DNA of 64,000 nt from Alnus glutinosa (lineage: Eukaryota > Streptophyta > Magnoliopsida > Fagales > Betulaceae), in NCBI RefSeq assembly GCF_958979055.1, contig NC_084892.1, forward strand, positions 5,225,501 to 5,289,500, in the 5' to 3' direction. Made by a program: the position numbers and the translations under genes. Below the pieces are notes generated by a model. It was not told the origin of the DNA. It saw nothing but the letters and a program-made list of their open reading frames with translations, and made no database searches. Below, piece after piece: positions 23,746 to 36,000 of the stretch. Every line of letters starts with the position of its first letter. The first letter of the stretch is position 1.

Positions 23746-26700
23746 TTGTATATTATCTTTGTGGGTTGAATCTTTGTTTTGTTTTGGTTTCTTGGTTTTT
23801 CTTAAGGTTCTTGCTGCTATTGATTAACTCTCAAACCTTGAACAGTTCGTCAGACTGTCGCTTTGTCGTTCGCGGATAGATTCTCTTATGGGTCGCTCGT
23901 GGATCAACGTGCTAAAGTACCAATGATCAAGCCGACGGGCCTGAGGACTCTCATAACAAGGACCATCCACGACAACATATCTGGAGATGCTCTTCATCTT
24001 TCTCGGCCTTTGGGAACACAGGTTGTAAAACAAAAGCATTCCTCGATGCCCAAAATCTCCAACTCTTCAACTCTTGCAGTCTTCTCCCCAGAAGCATATC
24101 AAAGGTTTCTTCTTCTCCGCCGAAAATCAAAACCCATTTCATCCTCCTCCTCCACATCATCATATCCTGTCCCAACCCAGGAGCAGATTGCCCATTTGAT
24201 ACTAAACCAGAAATCGGCCTCCCAAGCCCTCGAAACCTTCAGATGGGCTTCCAAACTCCCCCACTTCAGCCACTCGCAGTCCACCTACCGTGCTTTAATT
24301 CGCAATCTATGTGCTTTCCGTTGCTTTGATACTGTAAAGGATCTGCTCGACGAAATGCCCAACTCAATCGGGTCACCCCCAGATGACGACATTTTCGTAA
24401 CGATCATCCGTGGTCTCGGGCGGGCACGTATGGTTAAGCAAGTGATCAAAGTGGTTGACTTGGTTTCTCAGTTTGAAAAGAAACCGTGTTTGAAGATTTT
24501 CAATTCAATACTAAATGTTCTTGTCATGGACGATATTGATTTGGCTAGATGGTTTTATAGGAAGAGAATGATGGGAAGTGGTGTTGAAGGCGATGATTAC
24601 ACTTTTGGGATCTTAATGAAAGGGCTTTGCTTGACTGATAGGATTGGTGATGGCTTTAAGCTATTGCAAGCGATGAAGTCAAGGGGAATTACACCAAATA
24701 CCGTAATTTATAACACATTACTTCATGCACTTTGCAGGAATGGGAAAACTGGGAGAGCAAGGAGCTTGATGAATGAAATGAAGGAGCCCAATGATGTGAC
24801 TTTTAATGTCTTAATATCTGCTTACTCTAAAGAAGAGAATTTGGTTCAAGCTCTGGTTCTGTTGGAGAAGTGCTTCAGTTTGGGGTATGTGCCCGATGTT
24901 GTTTCAGTAACTAAGGTTCTGGAACTTCTCTGCAATGTTGGTCGTGTAACTGAGGCTGTTGAGATTTTGGAGAGATTGGAGAGTAAGGGAGGTGTGATTG
25001 ACATTGTGGCTTATAATACTTTGATAAAGGGTTTTTGTAGATTAGGGAAAATGAAAGTGGGGTATTCCTTTCTGATGGAGATGGAGAGGAAGGGCTGCCT
25101 TCCAAATGTAGACACCTACAACATTTTGATCTCTGGATTTTGTGAGTATAGGATGTTGGATTTGGCTCTTGATCTGTTTAAAGAGATGAAAACAGATGGG
25201 ATTAACTGGAGTTTTGTTACATACGATACACTAATTAAAGCTTTGTGTTCAGGAGGCAGGATGGAAGATGGGTTTAAGATTTTGGAATTAATGGAGGAGA
25301 ATAAGGTGGGATCTGGGATTCGTATTAGTCCTTATAACAGTGTGCTATATGGTCTGTATAAGAAAAATCAGTTGGATGAAGCACTCGCATTTCTGACCAT
25401 GATGGGGAAGTTATTTCCTAGAGCTGTTGATAGGAGCTTGAGCATTTTAAATTTCTGTGCGGAGGGAGCTATTGAGGATGCAAAGAAGGTTTTTGATCAG
25501 ATGCTTGGAGAAGGGGGAGCTCCAAGTGTTGTTGTTTATGATCATTTAATCCATGGATTTTGCCAACAAGGATGTGTGCGTGAAGCGTTTGAACTGGTGA
25601 ATGAGATGGTTCATCTTGATTATTTTCCAGTTGCACCAACATTCAATGCCCTGATCAGTGGGTTTTGCAGGCAGGGAAAAGTTAGCAGTGCTTTGAAGCT
25701 CATGAATGACATGGTTGGGAGGGGTTGCATTCTCGATATAACAAGTTATAATCCCTTGATCGACGCTCTTTGTAGGAAGGGAAATTTTGACAAGGCTTTG
25801 GAGCTCCTTTCACATATGGTACAAATGGGAATCGTCCCTAATTATTCATCGTGGAACTCTTTGCTTCTTTGTCTGTGCCAAGAAACCAGTAATAACATGT
25901 TCCGAGTAACTCACTTGTTGCAGCAGATTGCTGAGACGTGAATTAATTTATGGGTTTTGCTTATATTCCAAAAGACTATGTGTGTGTGTGTGTGTGTGTG
26001 TGTAGGGGTGTAAATGAGTTGGAGATGACGGAAATGGCTAACAAAAGTTTGAAATAATATTAGACTTGTATTATCTCTGAATGAATACATTACAGTGAGC
26101 TATACATCCCAATATATACAGGTTTGTAAGCTGAAAATAAAAGAAAAATACATATCAATTATAATGAATAAAATCAGTATCAATCATAATGAGGAAAATC
26201 AGTCTGTCTTTGTTGAGAACGAATCTGGATTATTGTGAGGAAGCCTGCCCTACCTGTGCTTTCCTTTAGTTCCACGCTGCATTAGTTGATGTCTAGCTGT
26301 GGCTTTACTTGTATGGAGTGTGATTGGCTGAATGAGCTGGAATGAATGTGGCGCTCCTCATCTTTTACTTCATTGTTTGTAATAAGGATTGGTCATATTG
26401 ATTGGATGCAACAAGTTTTTCATGTATGGGCCTTATTAATTTGCAGCCTTAACAACAATGATAAGCATTGATCTTATTGTATTTTTGTTATTGAGTGGTC
26501 AACAAACGCTTACATATAATTCACCATCATGCAAGTTTATCCAAAAATATGAATGGTTGTGGCTTGTGGATTATATTTTAAATGTTAAGTTCTTAGTTTT
26601 TTACTATCTCCACACACTTATCACAGTTTATCCATATTTTTCATGGAGAAAAGTAACAAGTTTAGTTACTAAAAAGAACATCTTGCTAGCCACCCGAATA

Positions 26701-29700
26701 GAGCATACATCATGAATATTTTTAACAAAAAGAGTGTGAAAAAGAGAGTCCCTTTTCTGCATACGGAACTTATTGCTACTGAAGAAAAAGAGAGTGGTAG
26801 ATATTTATAAAAGAAATTGGGGATTATTGTCATAAAAAATCATCGGTTGGTATTCCTAGAAAAAATAACTAGTAGATGAAAGAAACTGGGCATTTGGTGT
26901 GCATATACATCTTTTTTTTTGCAGAGTTCCATCAACTATGGTGATGGAAAAGGGAACTTCTAAATTTGCAGAGTTCCATCAACTATGGTGACGCGAACTA
27001 TCCCTCTAGGCGTAGGAAAGCCGGTGGGAGGATTTGTCAGGGATCGGATATGGGTTCGGATTTGTCAAATTCGGTTTCGGTTCCGGATCCCGTTCTTGTC
27101 ACCGAATCTTCTCATTTTCCTCTTCCGGTTTCTTCTTTGGCTTCCTCAGAGGCGGGTCGTGGGTCGGAGAATTCTGCTGTGGGTCCACTAGTTTCCATTG
27201 AGATGGGCTCGCCGGAAGGGAGGATTCTTCCTTCCTCCTCCCTGGAAGAACCCACCTCCAAGCCTTTAATTCAGTACAAATGTAAAGGGAGGAAGCCAAA
27301 GCCGGTGGTGGGTCAAGGAAAACAACTCCAGACTATATCTCCTTTGGAGTTGTCTATGGCATGCTCTTCGTATTTCGGGGAAAAGGGGGATAGAACTATG
27401 GCTTTCCTCTCTGCCCTTGATGAGGAACATAGGCGATGGGATATGATTGAAGATTGTGAGCTTTAGGGGATTAGGGTTGGGTTGTTTTGTGGGTTGTTCC
27501 TTGTCGGGTCGGTTGTGAGGCTGTTGCTTCTTGTATACTCCGTGTGTACTAGGGGCGCCTTACGCTGTTTTTTAATAAAATTGCAATTACTTATCAAAAA
27601 AAAAAAAATACATCTTTTTTTTTAAAAAATTTTTTTTTTTTTAAAATTTTCTTGTTTCTGAGTTAATGATTTGTATCTATTTCAGAGAAACTTAGATCAG
27701 TTAGAAACATTATCTAAGAAGCTCAAAGCAAAAACTGTCCGAGCTGAGGCTCCTTCTCAATCTATTGCTGCCACAAGGTTCCTCTATGATTCTTGTTGTA
27801 TAATTCTCACACGTATTATTACTTGAATTTACAATTTTGTTGCCAAGAAAAGATTAGAATGATATCTACTATCTCTGTTGTTGCATTTACAGGCTTCTTG
27901 CACGTGAGGGAATAAATGCAGAGCAACTTGCACGGGATCTGAAGTCTTTTGAATTGAAGGTAAAATATTATTTGCATTCTACTTAATGTATATAACCTAG
28001 CCTTATTGGCTGCATATGGTAATTATATATGGACATGTCTTGAGTGGCTTTAGATGTAAATTTTTCAGAAGATTTTTACCACCTTTATCTTAGGTACGTA
28101 TTGAACACCATGAATACATTTGATTGAAAAGAAAACTAACAAGTAAAAATATATAAAAGAATGTGTTATGTTCGCTGAGTTTTTACATTCATGTTCTTTT
28201 GTTTCATCTGATTAGGGACACTTTTGTATACTTCTTGTATACTAAAGTTGCGCCTCTCTGCGCTTTTTATGGAATTTTATTACTTATAAAAAAAAAAATA
28301 TATAAAAGAATGATTTATAAAAGATATCGCCTATTAGGTTGAATAAGATCAAATTCTTATGGTTCTTATCCATGTTTATATCTAGGATACATAATTTGTT
28401 GCAAAAGGCAAGGAATATGCAGATTCCACACTCTATAATGAAATCTGGCTGAGTACATGGATATGATCTACTCAATGCATGAATTTCATTCTCCTGCCAG
28501 TGAATTTGACAATTTTAGCCCAGGTTCATACAATATGTTAATGTGATATAGGAGGGAGGATTCATATAATGACTGGGAAGTACTTTCCTCAAGTGCAAAT
28601 CACTGAGACAAGCTCATAGATGCGAATTAAAATGCTAAACATCAATTATATTGATTTCAAAATATAAGAATAGATACAATATGCTTAAAACCATATATGT
28701 CTAGAGGCTTTGGACCATATAATTTTTAAAAGTCGCTGCTTTTCCTCATGCCCTCTATGTATGCTGCATGTATGATATTGCTTATCAAGAAAGAAATCCA
28801 TAGTCCTATTTGCGCTTTGTTTTATCATTCTTTTGATTTAATCTCTATCATAGTAGTTGTTACTCTCAAGTTACCTTTGCTTTTGCTTTCATGGTTCTAC
28901 TTTTCCTTGTCTAAATGCTTTTTTTTTTTTTTGCAATCTTTATATGATTGTTCTTTTATGAATATTATGATATCTCTTTGCTTATTATTTGATCTTTACT
29001 TTCTTTTCTTATACTTTTATGTGAAGACAACATTTGAGGATGTTTTTCCTGCTGAAGCAACAAGTGTCGAAGAGTATTTGCAGCAGGTAATTTTCTTTCT
29101 TCAAAAATTTTCACTAAGAATCTGACTTAGATTTTTTTACTATCATGCAATCTTTTTTTTGAGGAGGGGGGCAATTGGAATAAAGAAAAAAGGAACTTTT
29201 TTGTTGTTTTACCTCCAGATTTTTTGAAAAAACAAGCCCTTAGAGTTTTCCTAGCTTTGTCCCTCACCATCAGGCCTACTATCACGTCCTTTGAATTTCT
29301 TTAACCTTTGGAATGCTTTGAAGATAATTTGATATGTTTATTTGTTTCAAATTATGTGGGATGGCCTGAAATATGTATTTGGTTGGCAGTTACTGCTTTG
29401 AAAATTATGAATTACGTTGGGGATGCAAACTTTAATAGTTTTCCTGTCAAATTTTGTTATGAATTGTATGTTATGAATACAACACTTATAACTATTCGTG
29501 CGTTTGATGCTTGTACATTCTTTTGCATTCTAACTTTGGTGCTAACATGATTCAAAGACTCAGAATTACTTGTGGTATAGATAAATGACTTTTTGGATAG
29601 CTATTTCCTCCACAGTTATGATTACATGTCTGTCATTACTTACTCACTGGTACTGCAAATTTTAAAGAGTCAATGCTCATCAGCAATCTTGCTTGACTTG

Positions 29701-30020
29701 CTCTGTTAAATACATGACGATGCTCATATTCTGTATAGATTGCTTGACTTGCTCTGTTAAATTCATGATGATGCTCATATTCAATATAGATTGCTTGACT
29801 TGCTATGTTAAATATATGATGATGCTCATATTCTATATTTTAGTTTCAAATATACTAATAAGATACAGATTTTTTACTCGGAAGTGGCTGAAGACCAATT
29901 CAAAGTTCAAGTTTAAATTAGTTCTGGTTCTAGGCTTAGAAGAGATTCTTGAAAATCTACCAGTTGACCAACAAGAGCAAGGAACACAGCTCCCAGCTTG
30001 TTCTGGGGGTGTTTTGACGT

Positions 30021-30085
<65 letters not shown>

Positions 30086-33000
30086 TTTGGGGGGGGGGGG
30101 GGGTTCTTGTTCATATATATGTACTTTTTTTAAAAAAAAAAAAAAATTAATTCTCTGCATAATGGAAGTTCATTAGGTATGATGATGATCCTAGCTATAG
30201 ATGGTAGGTTACCACTTAATGGTTGGTCAAAGGAGATGGGCATAACCTCCTTGTTCCACGCAATTAAGTTTCCAGTGTAACCAGCTCTTGCTATCTTGCC
30301 TTTGATACCTAAGATTTCTTTCATTGGTTTAAGTAATAAAGTTTAATATGTTATGAAGCAGGGCTCGTCCCCCTAACTTGTACTTTCCATTTGTTTAGGA
30401 CCCCTAACAAAATTCGTTTCCTGTGAAGCTTCTAAATTTAGAATTAGTGATGAACTAACTATAAATAATGAGTAATTCTATTCATTACCCCATCCCCAAA
30501 GCCTATTTGACGTGGTCCCCCAACCAAAAAACCAATCTCCATGCACCAAATGCTATGGGGGACCAAGCCATTTTTTTTGTTTGTTTTGGGGGTGGGGGTG
30601 GAGGGGGTGATGTATTGCATTATTTGTAAATAAATTAAGCTTTGAATGTATTTCAGCTGATTTCTTAAGTGCAAAATTGTGAATGACTTCATACACAAGT
30701 AGGATTGATTTTTCTTGAAAATGGGGGAAAATCTGAATTCGTTGTAATTTCTAGGAATCTGGTTGTCGAAGTCATAAGCAAATGCCTGGTGATGTAAACA
30801 AAGGCTGCCATCTGCTTTAGGAAGTGTCAATTTTTATTCAATCTGCACTGCCCATATGCATGTTCAGAATTAGCACTCTTTGGGCCCCAGATTAAAGTGC
30901 TGGGGATCTTTTGTTTGGAAGAACTTCTTTCTCAGTCATTCTTCATTTATATGTTCACATCTCTGTTTCAAGCTCAGAGATGCATCTATTTTCCATAAGT
31001 AACACTTTGTAACGCCCCATGCATCTCATTATTTCTACTGCATCAATATGGCTTTTGGTAAAGCAGTACGGCAAGATTTATTGGGATATTTGAGAAATAA
31101 TTGATTCTCTATCAGATTTTTTAATTTTTATTTTATTTTTAATTTCTTTTAATTTTGCTTTCTTTCAATCTTCAACTTTAACTTTTATTTGATGCATCTT
31201 TCTATAGATCTAGCTAATAAACTTGAATTTGCTATCGTATCGAAGTGTTGTTTCACCTATCTGTCTACTTGCAAATGAAAAGTTAGAACTGTTATAACTA
31301 AACTATTGTCTGTCTCTTTCTCCATTCCGTCCCCTGGCCTCTTCCCCCTTCCAACATGAACATGCAGTTTGATTGTGCTGTTGTAGTACAGCTTCTTTAT
31401 CCTGACAAAGATTATTCTAATTTGCTTTCATGAATTTGCTTTCTTTTGAGTACCTCACAGAGTATTCAGCCACTTTCCACTTGCACTTTTGAGAGTGTTT
31501 GGTATTGGTATCTTGATAATGGTGTATGTGATATTTCTTCTCAGGTTCATGAGATGGCAATGGTCTCAGCCATTCAGGAGTCTCAGAAGCTTTAATGATT
31601 ACATGATGAAAGTTTTGCAGGTTGACTTATTTTTACCCTATTCAAATTTTTGGGTTTGTTTCTTTATATTTGGACATGATGCTTTCACATACTCACATGC
31701 GCGCGCGTGCACACACATTTATAGGTATTTCTTGGAGCTGCATTTTAGCTTCAAAATTTTCATTATGTAGTATCCATTTTGGACCATCCATAATAAATCC
31801 AACATATTTTATTAGGATTTTTCTTTTTGTACTGGGCTTTTTAACCCTGATTGTGAGTTGATTTCCTTGCTTATTGCGCTTTGAACTTTGAATGCTGTGT
31901 ATAATTTTATTTGTAATAACAGGACGATTGGCAAAAGGAAAAACGCGATTTTCTTCAGAGTTTAAGCCGAATTTCAACATTACCCAGAACTAATATGATT
32001 GAAACCCGCTCCGGGGGTTCTCATCCTGGTCAATCAGTGTCCATTGCATCTAGCTCTCAAGTTCCACCCGGTCCATCTAGCATGGATCTCATACCTCTAG
32101 CAAACAAGCCTATCCTCGATAAAAAGGCAACAGTCTATGCTGAAGTTGTGAAGAATCTGAACAATGCGAGGGAGCGTGGCTTACCATTTAAGGTAAGGAT
32201 GGTTACTGCCTTTTAAATTATTACTACATGTTGAAAGGCATCTAAGCTCGAGTGGCCTGATTGCTTTTTTTTTTTTTAATAATCAGCTAAGTATTGGTAC
32301 GAATGGTAAAGTTACAATTGAACATGAGATGTTGTCATCTTAATGCTTATTAGGAATCCAGTTTGCAGCATATCTGTACTTCTGATACATCATACTGTTA
32401 AGTTATATTGCCTTTTTCTTTCATTGTACTTTTGATCTTAGATTGTTTTACTTGAAGTTGGCTTCTGTTATGTGTTTCTTAGGCTCTTTTACTTTAGGTG
32501 ACAGGTTCTTTAATTCAAAGTTGGCTTTGTTGTGTATTTTATATTTTCTATATGAATGATGTACTCGCTGTTTATTCTTTTTACTAGTCTGCTACAGCTT
32601 TCAAGGGTGCTTATGAAAGTTTGGGCATTGAGGGATCTAGTGGAAAATCTGTTAACATGCAGAAGATATGGCACCTCATTCAGGTGTAAGCTCTAACATT
32701 GCGCTTAGCTTGTTTGATATATTCTAGTCTGTGAGCTTGTTATTTTATATATAATATTCTCTTTTTAATACAAGTAGTTACTCGCATTTCATTTTTTACA
32801 GATGCTGATGTGTGAGGATTCAACTATGCAACATAATGTTTCAAAGAAGATGTCACTAATCATTGGTGCAAGGCGCCACCTGGAATGGGGGCATGAGAAA
32901 TATATCATGGATACAATACAAAGTCATCCTGCACAGGTTATAATTTTGTCGAGTATTGTATTATTTTAATGCTGATGTTAACATTTCCAAACTGAATTTT

Positions 33001-36000
33001 GTTAATGAATGCTTATGTGTTTTGTTATAGATCTTTTAGTTTATTTGATTATTGCTTCTCCTTCGTTGGTTGAACGCTTGATCTATTGTTGCGTGTTCAT
33101 ATGAACTTTACTTTTGGTAATGATTAAAAAGCTTCCCCCACCAAAAAATATTTATTCTATAAGCATCTTGCTCATTCGATATGTATGAAAACATGAAGTA
33201 CAGATCTCTTGGAAATGGTTGTTTCAAAGCTTATATTTGCATTGGTTATTTCTACACTCATGTTTTGTGAACATCTTTTGATCTCATATAGGCTGCTCTT
33301 GGTGGGGCTGTTGGAAATTTGCAAAGAGTCCGCGCCTTTCTTCGGGTTTGTTAGCATTTTGCCATTGAATTTTCTGGAATCACATATAAGACGCGTTATA
33401 TCATCCTGACAAAAATTAATTATGTTTTAATTTTATTTATTTTTGTGCAGATTCGTTTAAGGGATTATGGAGTTCTGGATTTTGATGCAGGTGATGCTCG
33501 TAGACAACCTCCTGTTGATACCACCTGGCAGCAGGTCTTGAATACTTATATTTTTATTTTGTAATCTAGCTTGCATTTCGTTAATCAATCTACTTGTTTT
33601 AATTTATGATATGAAAGAAAGTTTTCTTCTGCCCCTATATTTTTTTTTCATGGGTTCTCAAATTTTTTCAGATTTCAAGTTATGTATAAAGCTGATTAGT
33701 TTGAAATACGCAATGCAATTCACAAGTTCCAATCAATGACTGATGTCAAATTTTGAAGTAATCCATTGCATGACTGCTAAATTTGGTCATGTTTAAGCTA
33801 TTAAGCATGTTAATTTATTATTTGAAGAACTTATAAGTAAGGTGTCCTGGTACTGGTAGTTTGTGCATGTGATATTTATGATCTACAGGGTTCGCATCGC
33901 ACTTCTAAAATAGATTTTGTGGCTGCGGTCTCCCGTAGTTTCTCCTTTAAAGCCTCGTGAAGTTGTTTGAAACTTCAACCTCTAGTCCTTAAGGCTATCT
34001 TGCTTTAAAGGAGGGTAACTGAATCAGATTCAGAGGCGTCTCAATTGTTGAATTGTTTCTGCACTTTTTTTTTTCTTCTCTCTTTGTCAAAATAGGCTGT
34101 TTGGGAATTGTGGTCCACACTCTACTGGCCATTATTTTTAGATATAATTTAAAGGAGATATTGACTTGTTTTTAGTGTATCTTGGGTCTGTCACTTTTGA
34201 AATAGTAAGCAAGAGCAGTACCATATGAAAGCACAAATAGACGTGGAATAGAAGCTACCAGTTCCCTTTTGTTTTCTGAGAATTTTTTTTTTCCCTCTGA
34301 TAGATTTGATTGCTTTACATGTTAAACTTATATTGTTTTAGTTTTTACTATAGACTATTTTTTCCCTACTTTCAAATAACTTTGTTTTTTACTAAATCCT
34401 ATTCTTTATGCGTGACAGATATATTTTTGCTTGAGGACTGGATATTATGATGAAGTAAGAAATGTGGCTCTGTCATCCCGCGCATCACACCAATTTGCTC
34501 CCCTGGTATGTATTGTTCACTGGTTATTGATAAGACTTTATTTTAGGGTAAAATGAACCTATACATATGTCCCTGAATGCAATATTAACATCCCTTTGGT
34601 TTTCAATTTTTCCAATCAAACCTCCTATAGTTTCCAATTGCTTTGATCAACTACTTCAATTCTCTTTTTGTTAAAATCATTGATGGTTATTATTTAGCTG
34701 TGATGCTGGTGACCCTAACCCTCACTCAACCCTCCCTCTGATATTCCATTAGTCATATGAGAATAACTTTTGTTCATGATTAAAACAAGAAGATGATAGA
34801 ATTAGTTGATTAGGACAACAGGATACCACTAGGATTGTGAGTAGAAAAATTGGAAACTTAAAGGAGTGCCAATAGAATCGCATCAAAAGTCAGTGATTGT
34901 TGGGGTATTACCCTATATTTTGTTTGACCTTAGTCATTCTTCCTTTTTGACAGCTTGCAGAGTGGATCAATACTGGAGGGATGGTGCCAGTTGAGACTGC
35001 AGTTGCTGCATCAGAAGAGTGTGAGAAAATGTTAAGAATGGGTGATCGGGTTGGACGAGCTGCGTATGACAAGAAAAGTTGTTGTTGTATGCTATCATAT
35101 CCGGTTCTCGCAGGCAAATTGACCGCCTGCTTAGAGATCTACCAAATCTGTTCAATACTATAGAGGATTTCTTATGGTTCAAACTGTCTGCAGTACGAGA
35201 CTACTCAAGTGGAGTCTCATCTGTTATTCAGAATGAGGGATTGGTACCATACAGTTTGGATGATTTGCAGGTCTACCTGAACAAATTTGATCCATCATAT
35301 TATACCAAAAATGGAAAGGACCCTCTGGTATACCCTGATGTTTTGCTTTTAAGCATCCAGTTGCTACCGGGTGTCTTATACTGGTCAAAGGAAACAGGAG
35401 ATGAAGGATATAACGTTGATGCTGCCCACATGTCAATTGTGTTAGCAGACCATGCTGTCCTTTCTGAAGGTGCTGGTGCCGGGCAAAAACTGGGAGTGAT
35501 GGATGCTTATGCTGAGGCATCCAGCATAATTAGGCAGTATGGATCTGTGTATTTACGCCACAGTGATCTATCAATGGCATTAGAATATTATGCCCAAGCT
35601 GCTGCTGCAGTAGGTGGTGGACAGTTGTCATGGACAGGAAGAGGTAATGTGGATCAGCAAAGGCAGAGAAGCTTGATGTTGAAGCAACTCCTTACTGAGC
35701 TGTTGTTACGGGATGGTGGGGTCTATCTTTTACTTGGTTCAAGAGGTACTGGAGAAGAAGGTCAACTAGGAAGGTTTTTGATTGATGCGAAAGCAAGACA
35801 TCAGTTTCTGCTTGAAGCTGCTCGCCAGTGTCACGAAGCTGGGCTTTATGACAAAGTAATCTTAATTTCTTTACTTATTCAATTTCTTTATTTCTGGAGT
35901 TTATTATGAATAAATTGTGAATTGTTTATACCCTCATTTACCTTAGTATTAGTGATTTTCAGATAGCCATATAGGATCTTTATGTTTGTTCCTTATCCTA

